From Phycisphaeraceae bacterium (GTDB lineage: Bacteria; Planctomycetota; Phycisphaerae; Phycisphaerales; UBA1924): 64,000 nt of DNA. Under the pieces are notes generated by a model. That model made no database searches, had not been told where the DNA came from, and worked only from the letters and a program-made list of their open reading frames with translations. Every line of letters starts with the position of its first letter. The stretch's first letter is position 1. The position numbers were made by a program, and so were the translations under genes. Shown here one piece after another: positions 18,001 to 25,998 of the stretch. Location: positions 248,001-312,000 of the forward strand of contig JAHBXK010000001.1 of the NCBI GenBank assembly GCA_019636535.1, written 5' to 3'.

Positions 18001-19515
18001 CTGGTCGACGGCTCGGTCCGAATCTTCAACCAGTCCTTCACGCAGATTGCCTTCGACTCGCTCGGCATCCCGGGCGCCACCGCCGCCGTCTCCTTCCCGG
18101 CCATCGGCGGACAGTCATACTTCGTACTCGTCGAGCCCGTCGGCTTCGCCACCGGCTCCTACGACGTCCGCGTCGATTCTCAGCCCCTGCAGTTCGTCCA
18201 GTACTACCCCGAGGGCTTCGCCAGCCGGCGCGTCGATGAGTTCGTGCCGCTGGTCAACCCCAACTCCTTCCCGGTCGAGTTCGCCCTCTACGCCCGCTAC
18301 GAGCGCGGCCCGAACGACGACGTGCCGATCTGGACGGGCATCATCCAACCCAACAGCCGCAGCGGCGTGACGGTCACCACGCGCAAGAACTTCGAGGGCG
18401 CGCTGGTCCGTCGCAACGAGCCCTACGCGCTCGAACTCCGCTCCAGCGCCGTCATCGGGGCCACCTTCAGCCACTACGATTTCAACGTCTCGGTCGGCGA
18501 GAACTTCACGCGCGACACGAGCACCAAGTGGACCTTCGCGAACTTCAACAAGAACGCGGCCGAGTTCCGCGACTTCCTCCTGTTCTACAACCCCGCCTCA
18601 GCCCAGGTCGCCAACCTTAAGATCACGCTCTTCTACGAGAACGGCTTCACGACCTCGTTCGAGCAGTCCGTCGATCCGATGCGCCGCTCGGGCATCAATT
18701 TCAACAACGACGGCCGTGCACCGCAGCAGGGTCGGTTCGGTGTGCTGGTCGAGTCCGACATCCCGATCGTGGCCGCCCAGTCGTCCTACAACCTGCTCAA
18801 CGGCGGCGGCGACGGTCTGCTCGGCGATTCCGCTGGCGGCTCAAGCGTCGGCGTCATCGCCGGCGTCTCGACCGGCGGCGGCGTGAGCGGCCGGATCGCT
18901 TTCCTCAACACGGGCGATCAGACGGCCACCATCACTATCACGGCCAGTTACGCCCGAGTCGATCTGCCCGATCTGACCCGCGTCATCACCGTCGGTGCGG
19001 GCAGCGTCGCGTCCCAGACCCTCGCCCAACTCGGCCTGACCAACAACGAGGTGGCGGGCATCCGCTACTCCTCGAACGTCCCGGTCACCGTCTCGGTTAT
19101 GCAGTACCAGAACGGCGATGGCGACTCGACCCAGGCCGCGACCTTTGCCGCAACGCAATTCCTGTGGGGCGACGCCTTCAACAACCCGCGCCGCGCAGGC
19201 ATCACCTACATCGAAGACCTCTCGCTCTACAACCCCGCCGGCGTAGCGATCGACATCACGATCACGTTCCTCTTCAACAACGGCACCACGCAGGCCACGA
19301 CAGTCAACGTCGCCGCCGGCAAGTTCGCATTCGTCAGCATCGATCAGAACCCCATCATCCTCAACCTCGAGCGCACGACGCCCTACTCGCTCCGCGTCAC
19401 CGCCGCGTCGCCGTTCGTCGGTGTGTTCACCCGCTACGACCGCTTCCTCAACGGCGGCTGGAGCGCGCTGGGCTCACCCGTCGGACTCACCAACCCGCTC
19501 AACTCGATCGTCTGA
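12049..19515 (+). CDS. Giant secreted LEPR-XLL protein with PPC repeats and a seven-unit propeller-like region
   Basis: A 2488-residue extracellular or cell-surface protein. The N-terminus is basic and carries FIENLEARVLLAGD (about residues 40-53), the LEPR-XLL motif that marks very large surface proteins in planctomycetes. Three PPC-like (pre-peptidase C-terminal) beta domains follow (about 74-460). A fourth starts with PVDDHINDTPLN and is interrupted at about 540-1025 by seven units each containing (L/F)xxGGxx, as in LYIGGRFTTIAG. The PPC pattern then resumes. Five tandem PPC copies of 130-136 residues span about 1395-2044, each opening with DDH. The last 440 residues form Ig-like strands rich in LYNP and FLNTG phrases. 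ATG at 12049 follows GGGAG; TTG at 12025 is a poorer choice. No catalytic domain is visible, so adhesion or matrix structure is the likeliest role. The gene is monocistronic. Confidence 0.88.
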   Translation: MKNRFFGRDDSGSTFRSHRSRARRIAGVSGRGRGVRDTDFIENLEARVLLAGDHPSMPMPWVPGVGTPITIQSMPGTKLDGRGVAGGNLQSASDDDMFRFTMPGAMGTSDFVSVLVDTLLGTDNTSPLNSTLDSYVEIYNSAGQLITSGANNGVISSTRPGVATDGWVGFIGQAGQDYYIRVRSEQGALAPGKTRTGTYTVRVDAAHQSIAIDTTFNPNPDKGLDVFGNGLAMDEVLFRQDEAIYRITVPNDQNFLSLATFGAIAEDFTMLDTHISIYDGQGNLIIADEQSGRLTNAFATIPSQPGATFFVRVRSDELAANRPSTGQFTLVVDMAALAIPLDPVTRVNATRLDAVLGPTMNTAGTGSRIFQFTPEGNGLAFVTVRGAPAPSLMLGALPDPAITVYNANGGLIVFNDDFAGSLDSQVEVVLMGGQTYFFLVEGFDRPNNGGFTINIEAHHTFGPTVPVDDHINDTPLNLLNYENATPIIFNDPFRYTDFDGNFVDASWKQLGVGRGRLHSAGDTDVFQFTPPLNMQDSYAGDDGNQGRALYVGGNYGTSFYNGSASGRHDLNLESIGIWDAGRFYHSGPAVAMPGSIVGDIFAFAEWDLDGSGPNVPFLVAGGEFGIVDDMGNVVPTNLAIRVFQAFNPLNPASPRWTWVPLAETNGPVFALTVGNVLPVDFQGIEAPELYIGGRFTTIAGQASSNIAGLFFTGAGIAFAPMGAGVTGMNSEVRALHVFDPPQPIDPDGDGMQPQPPDAPAGLYVGGRFTTAPGVANANNIARWGFNPTTAMPMPVAPSWQGLGRTAYNTGVLGVNAADTVLAISSIPVIPPGGDQAVNFLFVGGARGAAGGFLRSWNAAAPVNQAWSADLAYGGIGPVRAMQSWVLPESVGLGDDPFLLVAGGTDTAGFVQLSDGVAFVPLTAADSAVHSMHTFIDNEPGFVSGSSVLYIGGSFTEITTLAGDPLAVDRLAKLDFDNEGDWARIGAGAGVDELRQGAAPAALPTVFALHSFNDNIGGGVPVAGQPAVWDRMERRASRVHLRVVPTAESFISDITITIRDSNLNIVYGPNNTLSTTTNTAPAGAFDPARQDQGFLNVTPELGFVDQFTFTVWGGEVYYIVIGGPGTGRYTIELITDAMPPKDPNNGDGSYQDEISRIIETPDGTIPEASNNTNVVVLDPTRAARAPELSVNATGRTRTFLDPTNMQNPAAFHVRAYDRAPSGISRVVFNDLPILHRVDDTDIYKFRAPANGFAEIRLATFGIISGYQEIISIPGMDPVQIVRQKQFNSPLDGALRIFNNDFEQVVYNNDNYGVQGFVQGVVVDRQADGEFDPEGRFFRHRDPRVVIPVLAGESYFIQVESGQLNTWLRDPTLVDWRHAIGAYEVLVRTTPSLNGIDDHANNAFDSTPILIDTNTGNGFVNGEIRNVTTGVFQNPDDVDAFYYIAPNRGQTFVRVVPTGTNNSLQASVVVIDATTGNIVAQAAAGVGQTAQLSIFPEQGEQFIILVDGVGTSQGTYRLEIDGPGIVDDHASERDWRNATPLPLVPFFGTATATGVIENPNDQDLFRFTAENYETASVSVTSLDITLNPFVQVFEVSSDRGDSTMGNPVFLQISFNDNGPGGTNNSLATFATTPGRTYYILVSGVNPNLDRGRYQVQVQVAPTDDHPNFTDFQSQGLATTISLAFNPLTQVGTGNATGNIEKPSDDDMFRFTAPANGEVKVVIDTPASSLVPRVNLYDANGNLLGFGLPSGGMAMVTFTGIIQNQQYFIQVLPNDTMADATGTYTVGVITSPVDDHADEGEFAMATVITLNPTNGLGTRTGIIVPETDTDLFRFSTLAAGSTTIRVTTTGSSLAPRIRIFNSGFTQIFAVSGNGDIVQQVLNAGGAGETYYVLVERDIGSSGATAVGQYQISVQGQVSGGGGPGPDPIDDHADAGEWNAASIVPIDSITGRGNNTGVINFIGDTDLFRFTAGASGNASVQINVPMGGLVDGSVRIFNQSFTQIAFDSLGIPGATAAVSFPAIGGQSYFVLVEPVGFATGSYDVRVDSQPLQFVQYYPEGFASRRVDEFVPLVNPNSFPVEFALYARYERGPNDDVPIWTGIIQPNSRSGVTVTTRKNFEGALVRRNEPYALELRSSAVIGATFSHYDFNVSVGENFTRDTSTKWTFANFNKNAAEFRDFLLFYNPASAQVANLKITLFYENGFTTSFEQSVDPMRRSGINFNNDGRAPQQGRFGVLVESDIPIVAAQSSYNLLNGGGDGLLGDSAGGSSVGVIAGVSTGGGVSGRIAFLNTGDQTATITITASYARVDLPDLTRVITVGAGSVASQTLAQLGLTNNEVAGIRYSSNVPVTVSVMQYQNGDGDSTQAATFAATQFLWGDAFNNPRRAGITYIEDLSLYNPAGVAIDITITFLFNNGTTQATTVNVAAGKFAFVSIDQNPIILNLERTTPYSLRVTAASPFVGVFTRYDRFLNGGWSALGSPVGLTNPLNSIV
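13692..14910 (+). repeat. Seven degenerate GG-motif repeats (predicted propeller blades)
   Basis: Within the giant protein, motifs of the type LY(I/V)GGxF recur at about 13692, 13901, 14113, 14332, 14566, 14740 and 14890, spaced 150-234 bases apart. The strongest copies read LYIGGRFTTIAG, LYVGGRFTTAPG and LYIGGSFTEITT. Seven units of 50-78 residues fit a seven-bladed beta-propeller; that fold is inferred. Confidence 0.65.
16231..18190 (+). repeat. Five tandem coding repeats (PPC domains)
   Basis: Repeat units start with an Asp-Asp-His codon block at 16231, 16621, 17029, 17419 and 17824. The spacing is 390, 408, 390 and 405 bases. Each unit continues with G...TGxI, a D-D-LFRF or D-D-MFRF block, and YxVxV near its end, the pattern of the pre-peptidase C-terminal beta domain. 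Units are diverged at DNA level, so they are old duplications, not recent expansion. Confidence 0.85.
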
Positions 19516-19556
19516 CGCGAAGTCGCAGAGCCTCAGGGCAACTGACTAATGCAACA

Positions 19557-19588
19557 ATGGGCGTGACCCGCGGGTCACGCCCATTTTC
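19557..19588. terminator. Bidirectional intrinsic terminator
   Basis: A perfect 28-base palindrome (14-base arms, 19557-19584) beginning ATGGGCGTGACCCG is followed by TTT on the plus strand. It lies 41 bases after the giant protein stop and between two convergent genes, so it can serve both directions. Confidence 0.85.
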
Positions 19589-19633
19589 CGTTTCGACTCG
19601 ACCACGTCGGCTCTCACCAAGCCCGCCGCACGA

Positions 19634-21412
19634 TCAACCGATCGCCGGAGCCGCCGACTCGCGCACGCCGCCGGGGGCACCGCCGCCAAAACACGGCTCC
19701 AAGCCCAGCGCTTTGTACACCTCCTCCATCAGCCGCTCGATCTGGAACGGCTTGAACAGCACGCACTGCAATCCCTCCTGGCTGGCCCGGACGATCGAGT
19801 GGTGCGGGTCATATCCGAAGCCGGTCATCAGGATCACGGGCAGTTCGGCGTTGATGCGCTTCGCCGAACTGAACACCTCGTACCCGTTGCGATCGGGCAT
19901 CTTGATGTCGCTGATCACCAGCTCGTACTGACCGTCAAGGCTCCCCTCGCCCGCCGCCGCGGCGTTGAGTTCGTTGATCGCCGCCGCGCCGTCCTTGCAG
20001 ACCACGACGACGCACCCCTTGCCCTTGAGCACGCTCCGCAGCGTCTCGCGTATCTTCGCCTCATCGTCGGCGATCAGAACGCGCCGACCCTTGAGCAGCG
20101 GGTCGATCTCGATCCCGGCGAGCATCTTGTCCGCCCCGAGGATCGTCTGCGGCCCGGTGGCCGCATCGTTCACTCGCTGCCGGATCGCCGTGACGTCCGC
20201 CAGAATCCGATCCACGTGCTCTCGCAACGTCGGATCACGCTCGGCCGCCTGCCTAAGCCAGCCCGCTTCCTTGATGATGTCGTCGAGCGGTTCGTTCAGC
20301 TCTCCCCGAACCGTTCCCGTCACCGTTTCGCCGGTTGCGCAACGCTCGATCACCAGCAGGTCGAGGATGTACAGCGCCATGGCCACGTGCGTGGCGAACA
20401 TCTCGGCGAACTGCCGGTCCTCTTCGTCGAAGGCCGCCAGATTCTCACTCTCGACGTTGAAAGCACCGATCACGCGGTCGTGGATGCGAAGTGGCACGGT
20501 CAGGCTGCTGCGCGCCCCGGGCATGCCCGTAACGTACCGCCGATCCTTTCGTACGTCGGGACACAGGTAACTCCGCCCCGTGGCGGCGACGTACCCCATA
20601 ATCCCGTTCCCCTCCTTCTGCGCGTACAACTCGACCTCCATCGCCTCCTTGCTCAGGCCCTTGGCGATGACCAGTTCCAACCTGCCGGTGCGTTCGTCGA
20701 TCAGCCGAACAGCCAACTGATCGAACCGAAGCAATTCGTGCGAGAATCGGATGATTTTGTCCTCGAGCACCTTCAACCGATCCGCTACGTGCATCTTGCG
20801 GATCGCCTCGGCGTCGAGCCGCACGAGTTCGGCCCCCGCCCGATCGATCGCGTCCATCTTGTGCTGAAAACGCCTCGACGGTGTCACGTCCCACACCACC
20901 GCCGCGACGCGCCCCGGCTGGCCCATGTCCGACCGGATCGGAGCGACAACGACCTCAAAGTACCGGCTCTCATCCGGCGACGAAATGTCATACCGAGCCG
21001 TCGGGGCGTAACTGTGCGGCTCCTGAGTCAACATCTGATCGCCGAAGACCTGCCCGGCCTGCCGGCAGACCGCCGCCACGCGAGCCTTGACCTGCTCTTC
21101 GAACGTACGGAATCGGTCGTTGGACCAGACGATCTCACCTTCCGCGGTCGTCAGGCAAACACCTTCACCGATCGCCGACAAAATGGCCACCGCCTGACCT
21201 TCGGTCATCTGTCCCGAGGCCGCCAAACCGAGCGTTCCCAGATCCGATGGCGCGGCCACAACCGCCGACGCGGTTGCGAGCGCGGCACGATCCAGCACGG
21301 ATGCGGGCGATCGAACCACGTCGAAAGTGGCTGAGAGTGCGCGAGCGACTTCCTTCGCCCCCCCGCCCATGTCCCCAACTACCAGCACTTGAGGTCGCAA
21401 TTCGTTCATCAT
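19634..21412 (-). CDS. PAS-GAF-receiver signalling protein (hybrid without kinase catalytic domain)
   Basis: A 592-residue cytosolic signalling protein. Residues 1-65 look like a worn receiver fold (QVLVVGDMGGGAKEVARAL) without the usual acidic cluster. A PAS-like domain follows (about 75-185: GEGVCLTTAEGEIVWSNDRF). A short coiled region leads into a GAF domain (about 215-355: GIMGYVAATGRSYLCPDV, RSSLTVPLRIHDRVIGAFNVES). A helical segment resembling a histidine-kinase dimerisation bundle comes next, but no ATP-binding domain exists. A canonical receiver ends the protein (about 445-565: RRVLIADDEAKIRE, VISDIKMPDRNG with the phospho-acceptor Asp, ILMTGFG, LFKPF). The C-terminal tail is Gly/Pro/Ala-rich. 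It has its own locus, convergent with the giant protein gene. The input signal and output partner are unknown. Confidence 0.85.
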   Translation of the reverse strand: MMNELRPQVLVVGDMGGGAKEVARALSATFDVVRSPASVLDRAALATASAVVAAPSDLGTLGLAASGQMTEGQAVAILSAIGEGVCLTTAEGEIVWSNDRFRTFEEQVKARVAAVCRQAGQVFGDQMLTQEPHSYAPTARYDISSPDESRYFEVVVAPIRSDMGQPGRVAAVVWDVTPSRRFQHKMDAIDRAGAELVRLDAEAIRKMHVADRLKVLEDKIIRFSHELLRFDQLAVRLIDERTGRLELVIAKGLSKEAMEVELYAQKEGNGIMGYVAATGRSYLCPDVRKDRRYVTGMPGARSSLTVPLRIHDRVIGAFNVESENLAAFDEEDRQFAEMFATHVAMALYILDLLVIERCATGETVTGTVRGELNEPLDDIIKEAGWLRQAAERDPTLREHVDRILADVTAIRQRVNDAATGPQTILGADKMLAGIEIDPLLKGRRVLIADDEAKIRETLRSVLKGKGCVVVVCKDGAAAINELNAAAAGEGSLDGQYELVISDIKMPDRNGYEVFSSAKRINAELPVILMTGFGYDPHHSIVRASQEGLQCVLFKPFQIERLMEEVYKALGLEPCFGGGAPGGVRESAAPAIG

Positions 21413-21775
21413 CCACCCCCGCCACCCACTTCAGGGTATCAACAGATTGGGTGAGCGTCCGCAAACATGTCGTAAGCATCGGATCGATCGTGCGGCATCC
21501 CTTGAGATCAAGATCTCCCAGTAACGAAAGTTCACACGCAGCCCACGCACAGTCACACAGAGGCTTCCCGAAACCGAGCCAGAGAATTGCAACGAGACGG
21601 TCCTTCCTCGGGTCCAAATCCCGTATACCGTTCGCCGAACCACGGGGGCCTGTTGCGAATGAAGGGTCTGGCGAACGCCCGAGAGGTTGCGTGCTAGAGG
21701 TCGCCAGGCCGGCGAGTGGGTGCAAGCCCGTTCTGTACGGCCAATGCCCACACCTCAACCGGGTCAGGACGGCTC
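21413..21775. other. Divergent intergenic region
   Basis: Lies between the signalling gene (-) and the ABC exporter operon (+). I see no convincing gene. A short inverted pair GTTCGCC / GGCGAAC occurs around 21633-21676. A T-arm-like GGG-N7-CCC segment at 21610-21622 is not supported by the other tRNA arms. Promoters for both directions are expected here but not clearly identifiable. Confidence 0.4.
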
Positions 21776-22894
21776 ATGATCGAAGCCACAGAAGTGCACA
21801 AGTACTACGGCCGCTTTGAGGCTGTCCGTTCGCTCTCCTTTCGGATCAGCACGGGCGAAGTCGTCGGTCTGCTCGGCCCCAACGGGGCGGGAAAGACCAC
21901 CAGCATCCGCATGATCACGGGCTATCTTCCCCCCTCGTCAGGTCGAATCGCGGTCTGCGGCAAAGACACGATCAGCCACACGCTCGCCGCCCGCCAGAAC
22001 ATCGGATACCTACCAGAATCCAACCCTCTTTATCCGGAAATGAGGGTCCGCGACTACCTGACGTTCCGAGCCCGGCTACACGGCGTTCGGGCCAGCAAGC
22101 GCCAATCGGCCATCGCAAAGACCCTCGATCGTTGTTGGCTCTCCGATGTGTCACGAAAGCGAATCGGATACCTGTCCAAGGGATATCGCCAGCGGGTGGG
22201 TTTGGCCGCGGCCTTGATCCACAATCCACCCGTGCTCGTTCTGGACGAGCCCAGCAGCGGGCTCGACCCGACTCAGATCCTGGAAACGCGCCGACTGATC
22301 CGCGAGTTGGCCAAAGACCGGACCGTCTTGGTTTCGTCACACGTCTTGCCAGAGGTCGAGAGAACGTGCGACCGGGTCATCATCATGGCTCGGGGTCGCG
22401 TCCGTGCCGACGGGCACCCTGCCCGGCTGCTGGCAAGGCTCGAGCGCGACCACCCGCCGCTGCACGTCGTCGAGGTGTTGGTCGACAGCCGATCCGGTCA
22501 CGGGCAGTCAGGGAGTTGGGCCGGTGACGTTCCGCGGATTCTGTCCCAGATTCGTGCTGTCCCCGGCGCCAAGGCCGTGGCGCACGAGTGGGTCTCCGCA
22601 GCGCGGCCAACCCCGGACCCGACTCAGCACTCGCCGTCAGGCTCGACGCCCGACCTCGCGAGTCGCGCCGGTGGCCCGGGTTCGGACTGGGTGCGACTGC
22701 TCGTCACGCCCGAAGCAGGCCATCCGGACTTGCGCGAACAGATCGCCCGCACACTGAACAAGGGTCTGGTGCTCTACCGAGATCTGGAGCGTCGATTGCC
22801 GACGCTCGAGCACCTCTTCTCCTCGATCATCGAAGCGGACTCGACGAACCCGACCGCCACCGAGCATCGCGAGTCCAGCCAGGAGGCAGCGTGA
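21776..22894 (+). CDS. ABC transporter ATP-binding protein, GldA-like
   Basis: ATPase of an ABC-2 type exporter. Walker A is LLGPNGAGKTTS, the signature is LSKGYRQRVGLAAAL, and Walker B is VLVLDEPSSGLDP, followed by a switch histidine in VLVSSHVLPE. At 372 residues it is about 70 longer than usual because of a Ser/Gly/Pro-rich C-terminal extension. The start is ATG at 21776. Its stop overlaps the GTG of the permease gene (GTGA), and a GldG-like auxiliary protein follows, so the three genes form one export complex. The order ATPase-permease-auxiliary matches the GldA-GldF-GldG arrangement, although gliding itself is not implied. The substrate is unknown. Confidence 0.88.
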   Translation: MIEATEVHKYYGRFEAVRSLSFRISTGEVVGLLGPNGAGKTTSIRMITGYLPPSSGRIAVCGKDTISHTLAARQNIGYLPESNPLYPEMRVRDYLTFRARLHGVRASKRQSAIAKTLDRCWLSDVSRKRIGYLSKGYRQRVGLAAALIHNPPVLVLDEPSSGLDPTQILETRRLIRELAKDRTVLVSSHVLPEVERTCDRVIIMARGRVRADGHPARLLARLERDHPPLHVVEVLVDSRSGHGQSGSWAGDVPRILSQIRAVPGAKAVAHEWVSAARPTPDPTQHSPSGSTPDLASRAGGPGSDWVRLLVTPEAGHPDLREQIARTLNKGLVLYRDLERRLPTLEHLFSSIIEADSTNPTATEHRESSQEAA

Positions 22895-23607
22895 CGCGTC
22901 TGCTGGCGCTCACATCCCGCGAGTTCTCGTCCTTCTTCCGCACGCCGCTGGGATGGGTGGTGATTGCCATCTTTCTCTGCCTTTCGAGTCTGTTCTTCGT
23001 GCAGAACGCTGTTCGGCCGGGCGAGCCCGCAACGATGCGCGGCTTCTTCGCGGTGTGGTGGGGATTGTTGCTCTTTTTGGCCCCGGCGATCTCGATGCGT
23101 CTGGTGGCAGAAGAGTTGCGGACCGGCACGATCGAGCCACTGCTGACCGCGCCGGTCGGTGAGGGCACGCTGATCGCATCGAAGTTCTTCGCGGCAGTCC
23201 TGTTCCTGCTCGCCATGCTCGTGCCGACCGCCGTGTACGTCGTAGTGCTCGACACGCTCTCTCGCCCGGACTACGGGCCGATCCTCGCGGGGTACGCCGG
23301 GCTGGTGCTCCTGGGCATGTTGTACCTGTCCGTTGGCACGCTCGCGTCGACGCTCACCTCATCGCAGACGCTCGCCTTCCTGGGCACACTCTTTGCATTG
23401 CTACTCCTCGACTTCGCTCCGGCTCGCATCGCACCGAGCCTGCCGGCGCCGATCGACGGGCTGATCATGGCGATCGCGCCGTCCGAGCGCATGAAAGACT
23501 TTGCCCGCGGGCTGATCGATACATCGCACATCGCGTACTTTCTGGCGGCCTCCCTTTGGTTCCTGACCCTCGCTTCTCTCGTACTCCAGTCCCGCCGCTG
23601 GCGTTGA
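22891..23607 (+). CDS. ABC-2 type permease, GldF-like
   Basis: Membrane subunit of the exporter, 238 residues with about six transmembrane segments, for example GWVVIAIFLCLSSLFFV, VWWGLLLFLAPAISM and TLAFLGTLFALLLLDF. The segment LVAEELRTGTIEPLLTAPV between the second and third helices is characteristic of this permease family. Translation starts at GTG 22891, four bases back into the ATPase gene, which couples the two subunits. The frame is open much further upstream, but that part is only an overlap with the ATPase gene. Confidence 0.87.
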   Translation: MTRLLALTSREFSSFFRTPLGWVVIAIFLCLSSLFFVQNAVRPGEPATMRGFFAVWWGLLLFLAPAISMRLVAEELRTGTIEPLLTAPVGEGTLIASKFFAAVLFLLAMLVPTAVYVVVLDTLSRPDYGPILAGYAGLVLLGMLYLSVGTLASTLTSSQTLAFLGTLFALLLLDFAPARIAPSLPAPIDGLIMAIAPSERMKDFARGLIDTSHIAYFLAASLWFLTLASLVLQSRRWR

Positions 23608-23652
23608 AGTCACATCCCCCCCACCGTCTCTCTCTCGCAGTCACGACGATCC

Positions 23653-25866
23653 ATGCCTACCTCGACCGGACGCAGAGCACGATACCTCGCCCAATCGGCC
23701 GCGATCATGCTGGCCGTCAGCGCGATCTGCGTCTTCGGCGTCGTGCTGGCCTCTCGCGAACCGATACGGATTGACACGACCGCATCGCGCGAGCACGAAC
23801 TATCTGACCGCACCCGCCGCGTGCTGGCGACGATCGATGCTCCGCACGAGATTGTCCTGGTTGTCAACGCCGCGGCGTGCGACCGCCGGAGTCTCGAGCG
23901 TGCCATCGACGTTCTCGACATGCTCGATCGCGCAAGCCGCAATGTAAGCACAACGGTGGTGGACGCCGCGTCGGGGCGAGGCGCAGTTGCGCTCGACGCC
24001 GTCGTGCAACGACTCGTCGAGCGATACGCGGTGACGATCCGGGCCGCGAACGAGGCCATCGCGTCCGCCACGGGCGAGTCGCAGACTCTCGCCGAACTCT
24101 CCGACACAGCGGCCGAGTCGATGCAATCGGCGGTCGACCAACTCACTCCAGACAGCCCGAACGCGACCGAACTTCGGCGATTCTTCGCGGACTCGGCAGC
24201 GGTGCTGCGCCTTGCCGGTCCGGACCTGCGTCGCGCGGCGCAACAAGCACAACAGGCCGCTTCCACACCGATCTCCGGCACGAACGTACCGCAGCACGAG
24301 CGAGCGACCGCTATCCTTCGCGAGCCCTCGCTGAACCTGCACCGCCAGTTGGACGAGATCAACGCCGGGCTGCAGGCTCTTTCGCAGGCACAACCGGGCG
24401 TGATCGACGAAGCCACTCGCGCAGCCGCTCGCTCGCTGTTCGAAAGAACGTCGGTTCTCAGAGACCGCACGGCCGCTTTGCTCTTCACGCTCGACGAAGT
24501 GCCGACCACCCCGCTCGAACGATGCGTACGAGCAATCCAATCCGGTCCCACAGCACTGATCATCGGTCCTCCGGACACTTCACCGCGCAGCGGCTCGACG
24601 CTTGCGCTATCCTCGACTCGAGGCGTCACCGCCGTCGATGTGCAGAGCCTGCTTCTGCCCACTTCTCCCGACGATCCAAGCCGTGGGCGCATCGATCTTC
24701 GGTTCAGGATCGAGGAACTGGTCGTCGGTGGGCTGGCGGTGCTGAACACACGAAACGCGCCGATCGTCTGCTTCGTGCACGGCGCGCCCGAAAGCGATCG
24801 CCTTGGACCGGACTTCGCGCCGCTCCGAGCGCTCGCGCAACGGATGAGTCTGCGCGGCATCGACTTGGTCGAGTGGCCGGCAGCGGTCAAGGAGCACCCG
24901 CCGGCTGTGAGCACAATTCCCGGCGGAGACGCTCGTCCCGTGGTCTACGCCGTGATTCCGACAAACGCGCTGACACCCGAAGGCGCTGTGCGCATGAAGC
25001 GACTGGCCGACCGAGTCACCGGACTCATCAATGAAGGCCGTCCGGTCCTCCTGTCCCTGAACCCTTCCACGCTTCCCGGCATCGGGCAACGAGACCCGAT
25101 GATCGAAACGCTGGAACCGCTCGGATTGAAGCCGGACACGGGCCGTCCGATCGTTCAGCAGATCACAGGAACTGACCGGCAACCACCACCGGTCCTTCCC
25201 GACGTCGTGCTTTCGCGTTCCGATCCGTTCACGCCGATCGGACAGGCGATCCAGTCGTTGCGAACGCACCTGCGATGGGCGATTCCGCTCAGGATCGACC
25301 CCGTTGCGCAGCAGCGTGCGGGGACTTCGATCAAGCCCATTCTGCTCGTGCCAGCCGCTCAAACCACGTGGGCCGAATCCGAGTGGCTCGGGCTCTGGCA
25401 GTTATCGGCCTCCGATCGGCTGCGCATCTCGAACCCGCCGACACCCCATCCGGTCCGCGACGACGTGATGGGTCCGTGGACGGTGGCGGCCGCGATCGAG
25501 CGAGGAAGCAATCAGGGCGATTCGGCGCCGAGCAGCGCGAGCACCCCCACGCACGGCTCGGGTGGGCGGATCGTCGTGGTCGGCTCGAACGGATGGTTCT
25601 TTGATGAGTTCACACAGGTGGCGGACGTGATCGACGGCCGACCGGTCGCGCGGGCGCCGGGCAACATGGAGTTGTTCGAGTCGGCAGTCTACTGGCTCGC
25701 AGGGCAGGACGATCTCATCGCACGATCCGCCGAGGCCGAGGCTGCGCCCGTGATTCGGGCCGACCTTTCCGATCGCTCGCTGTCGTTGCTGCGATGGGCG
25801 CTGATCGGCGGTATGCCGCTCGCGGTGCTGCTGCTGGGTGTGTGCTGGCGTCTGATTCGGGGTTGA
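23653..25866 (+). CDS. ABC-type uncharacterized transport auxiliary protein, GldG-like
   Basis: A 737-residue membrane-anchored periplasmic protein. One N-terminal transmembrane helix (SAAIMLAVSAICVFGVVL) is followed by REHELSDRTRRVLATIDAPHEIVLVVN, the typical opening of GldG/ABC auxiliary domains. A helical, Ala-rich stretch (about 100-280) and an alpha/beta domain with PIVCFVHGAPESD and PVLLSLNPSTLPG follow. A single helix at the C-terminus (WALIGGMPLAVLLLGVCW) ends the protein, as in GldG. It lies 45 bases after the permease gene. It probably forms the extracytoplasmic part of the complex. Confidence 0.82.
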   Translation: MPTSTGRRARYLAQSAAIMLAVSAICVFGVVLASREPIRIDTTASREHELSDRTRRVLATIDAPHEIVLVVNAAACDRRSLERAIDVLDMLDRASRNVSTTVVDAASGRGAVALDAVVQRLVERYAVTIRAANEAIASATGESQTLAELSDTAAESMQSAVDQLTPDSPNATELRRFFADSAAVLRLAGPDLRRAAQQAQQAASTPISGTNVPQHERATAILREPSLNLHRQLDEINAGLQALSQAQPGVIDEATRAAARSLFERTSVLRDRTAALLFTLDEVPTTPLERCVRAIQSGPTALIIGPPDTSPRSGSTLALSSTRGVTAVDVQSLLLPTSPDDPSRGRIDLRFRIEELVVGGLAVLNTRNAPIVCFVHGAPESDRLGPDFAPLRALAQRMSLRGIDLVEWPAAVKEHPPAVSTIPGGDARPVVYAVIPTNALTPEGAVRMKRLADRVTGLINEGRPVLLSLNPSTLPGIGQRDPMIETLEPLGLKPDTGRPIVQQITGTDRQPPPVLPDVVLSRSDPFTPIGQAIQSLRTHLRWAIPLRIDPVAQQRAGTSIKPILLVPAAQTTWAESEWLGLWQLSASDRLRISNPPTPHPVRDDVMGPWTVAAAIERGSNQGDSAPSSASTPTHGSGGRIVVVGSNGWFFDEFTQVADVIDGRPVARAPGNMELFESAVYWLAGQDDLIARSAEAEAAPVIRADLSDRSLSLLRWALIGGMPLAVLLLGVCWRLIRG

Positions 25867-25998
25867 GCCGGGGGCCGATCCGAACCTCGCTCTGGTGGGG
25901 CGATAGCGACACTCCCTGTTGATCAAAGGCAGCGCGAGTGGACGATGCATTCCGCCACATGCTGGTCGGCGTAGTCCGCGAGTGTACCATCGGCAAGG

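Noticed and set aside
13018-18474. Long antisense frames opposite the giant protein gene
   Set aside because: High GC at third positions creates open reverse frames; their translations lack natural composition, start signals and conserved motifs.
21610-21622. T-arm-like GGG-TCCAAAT-CCC suggesting a tRNA
   Set aside because: No acceptor, D or anticodon stems fit around it and the loop has TCC instead of TTC.
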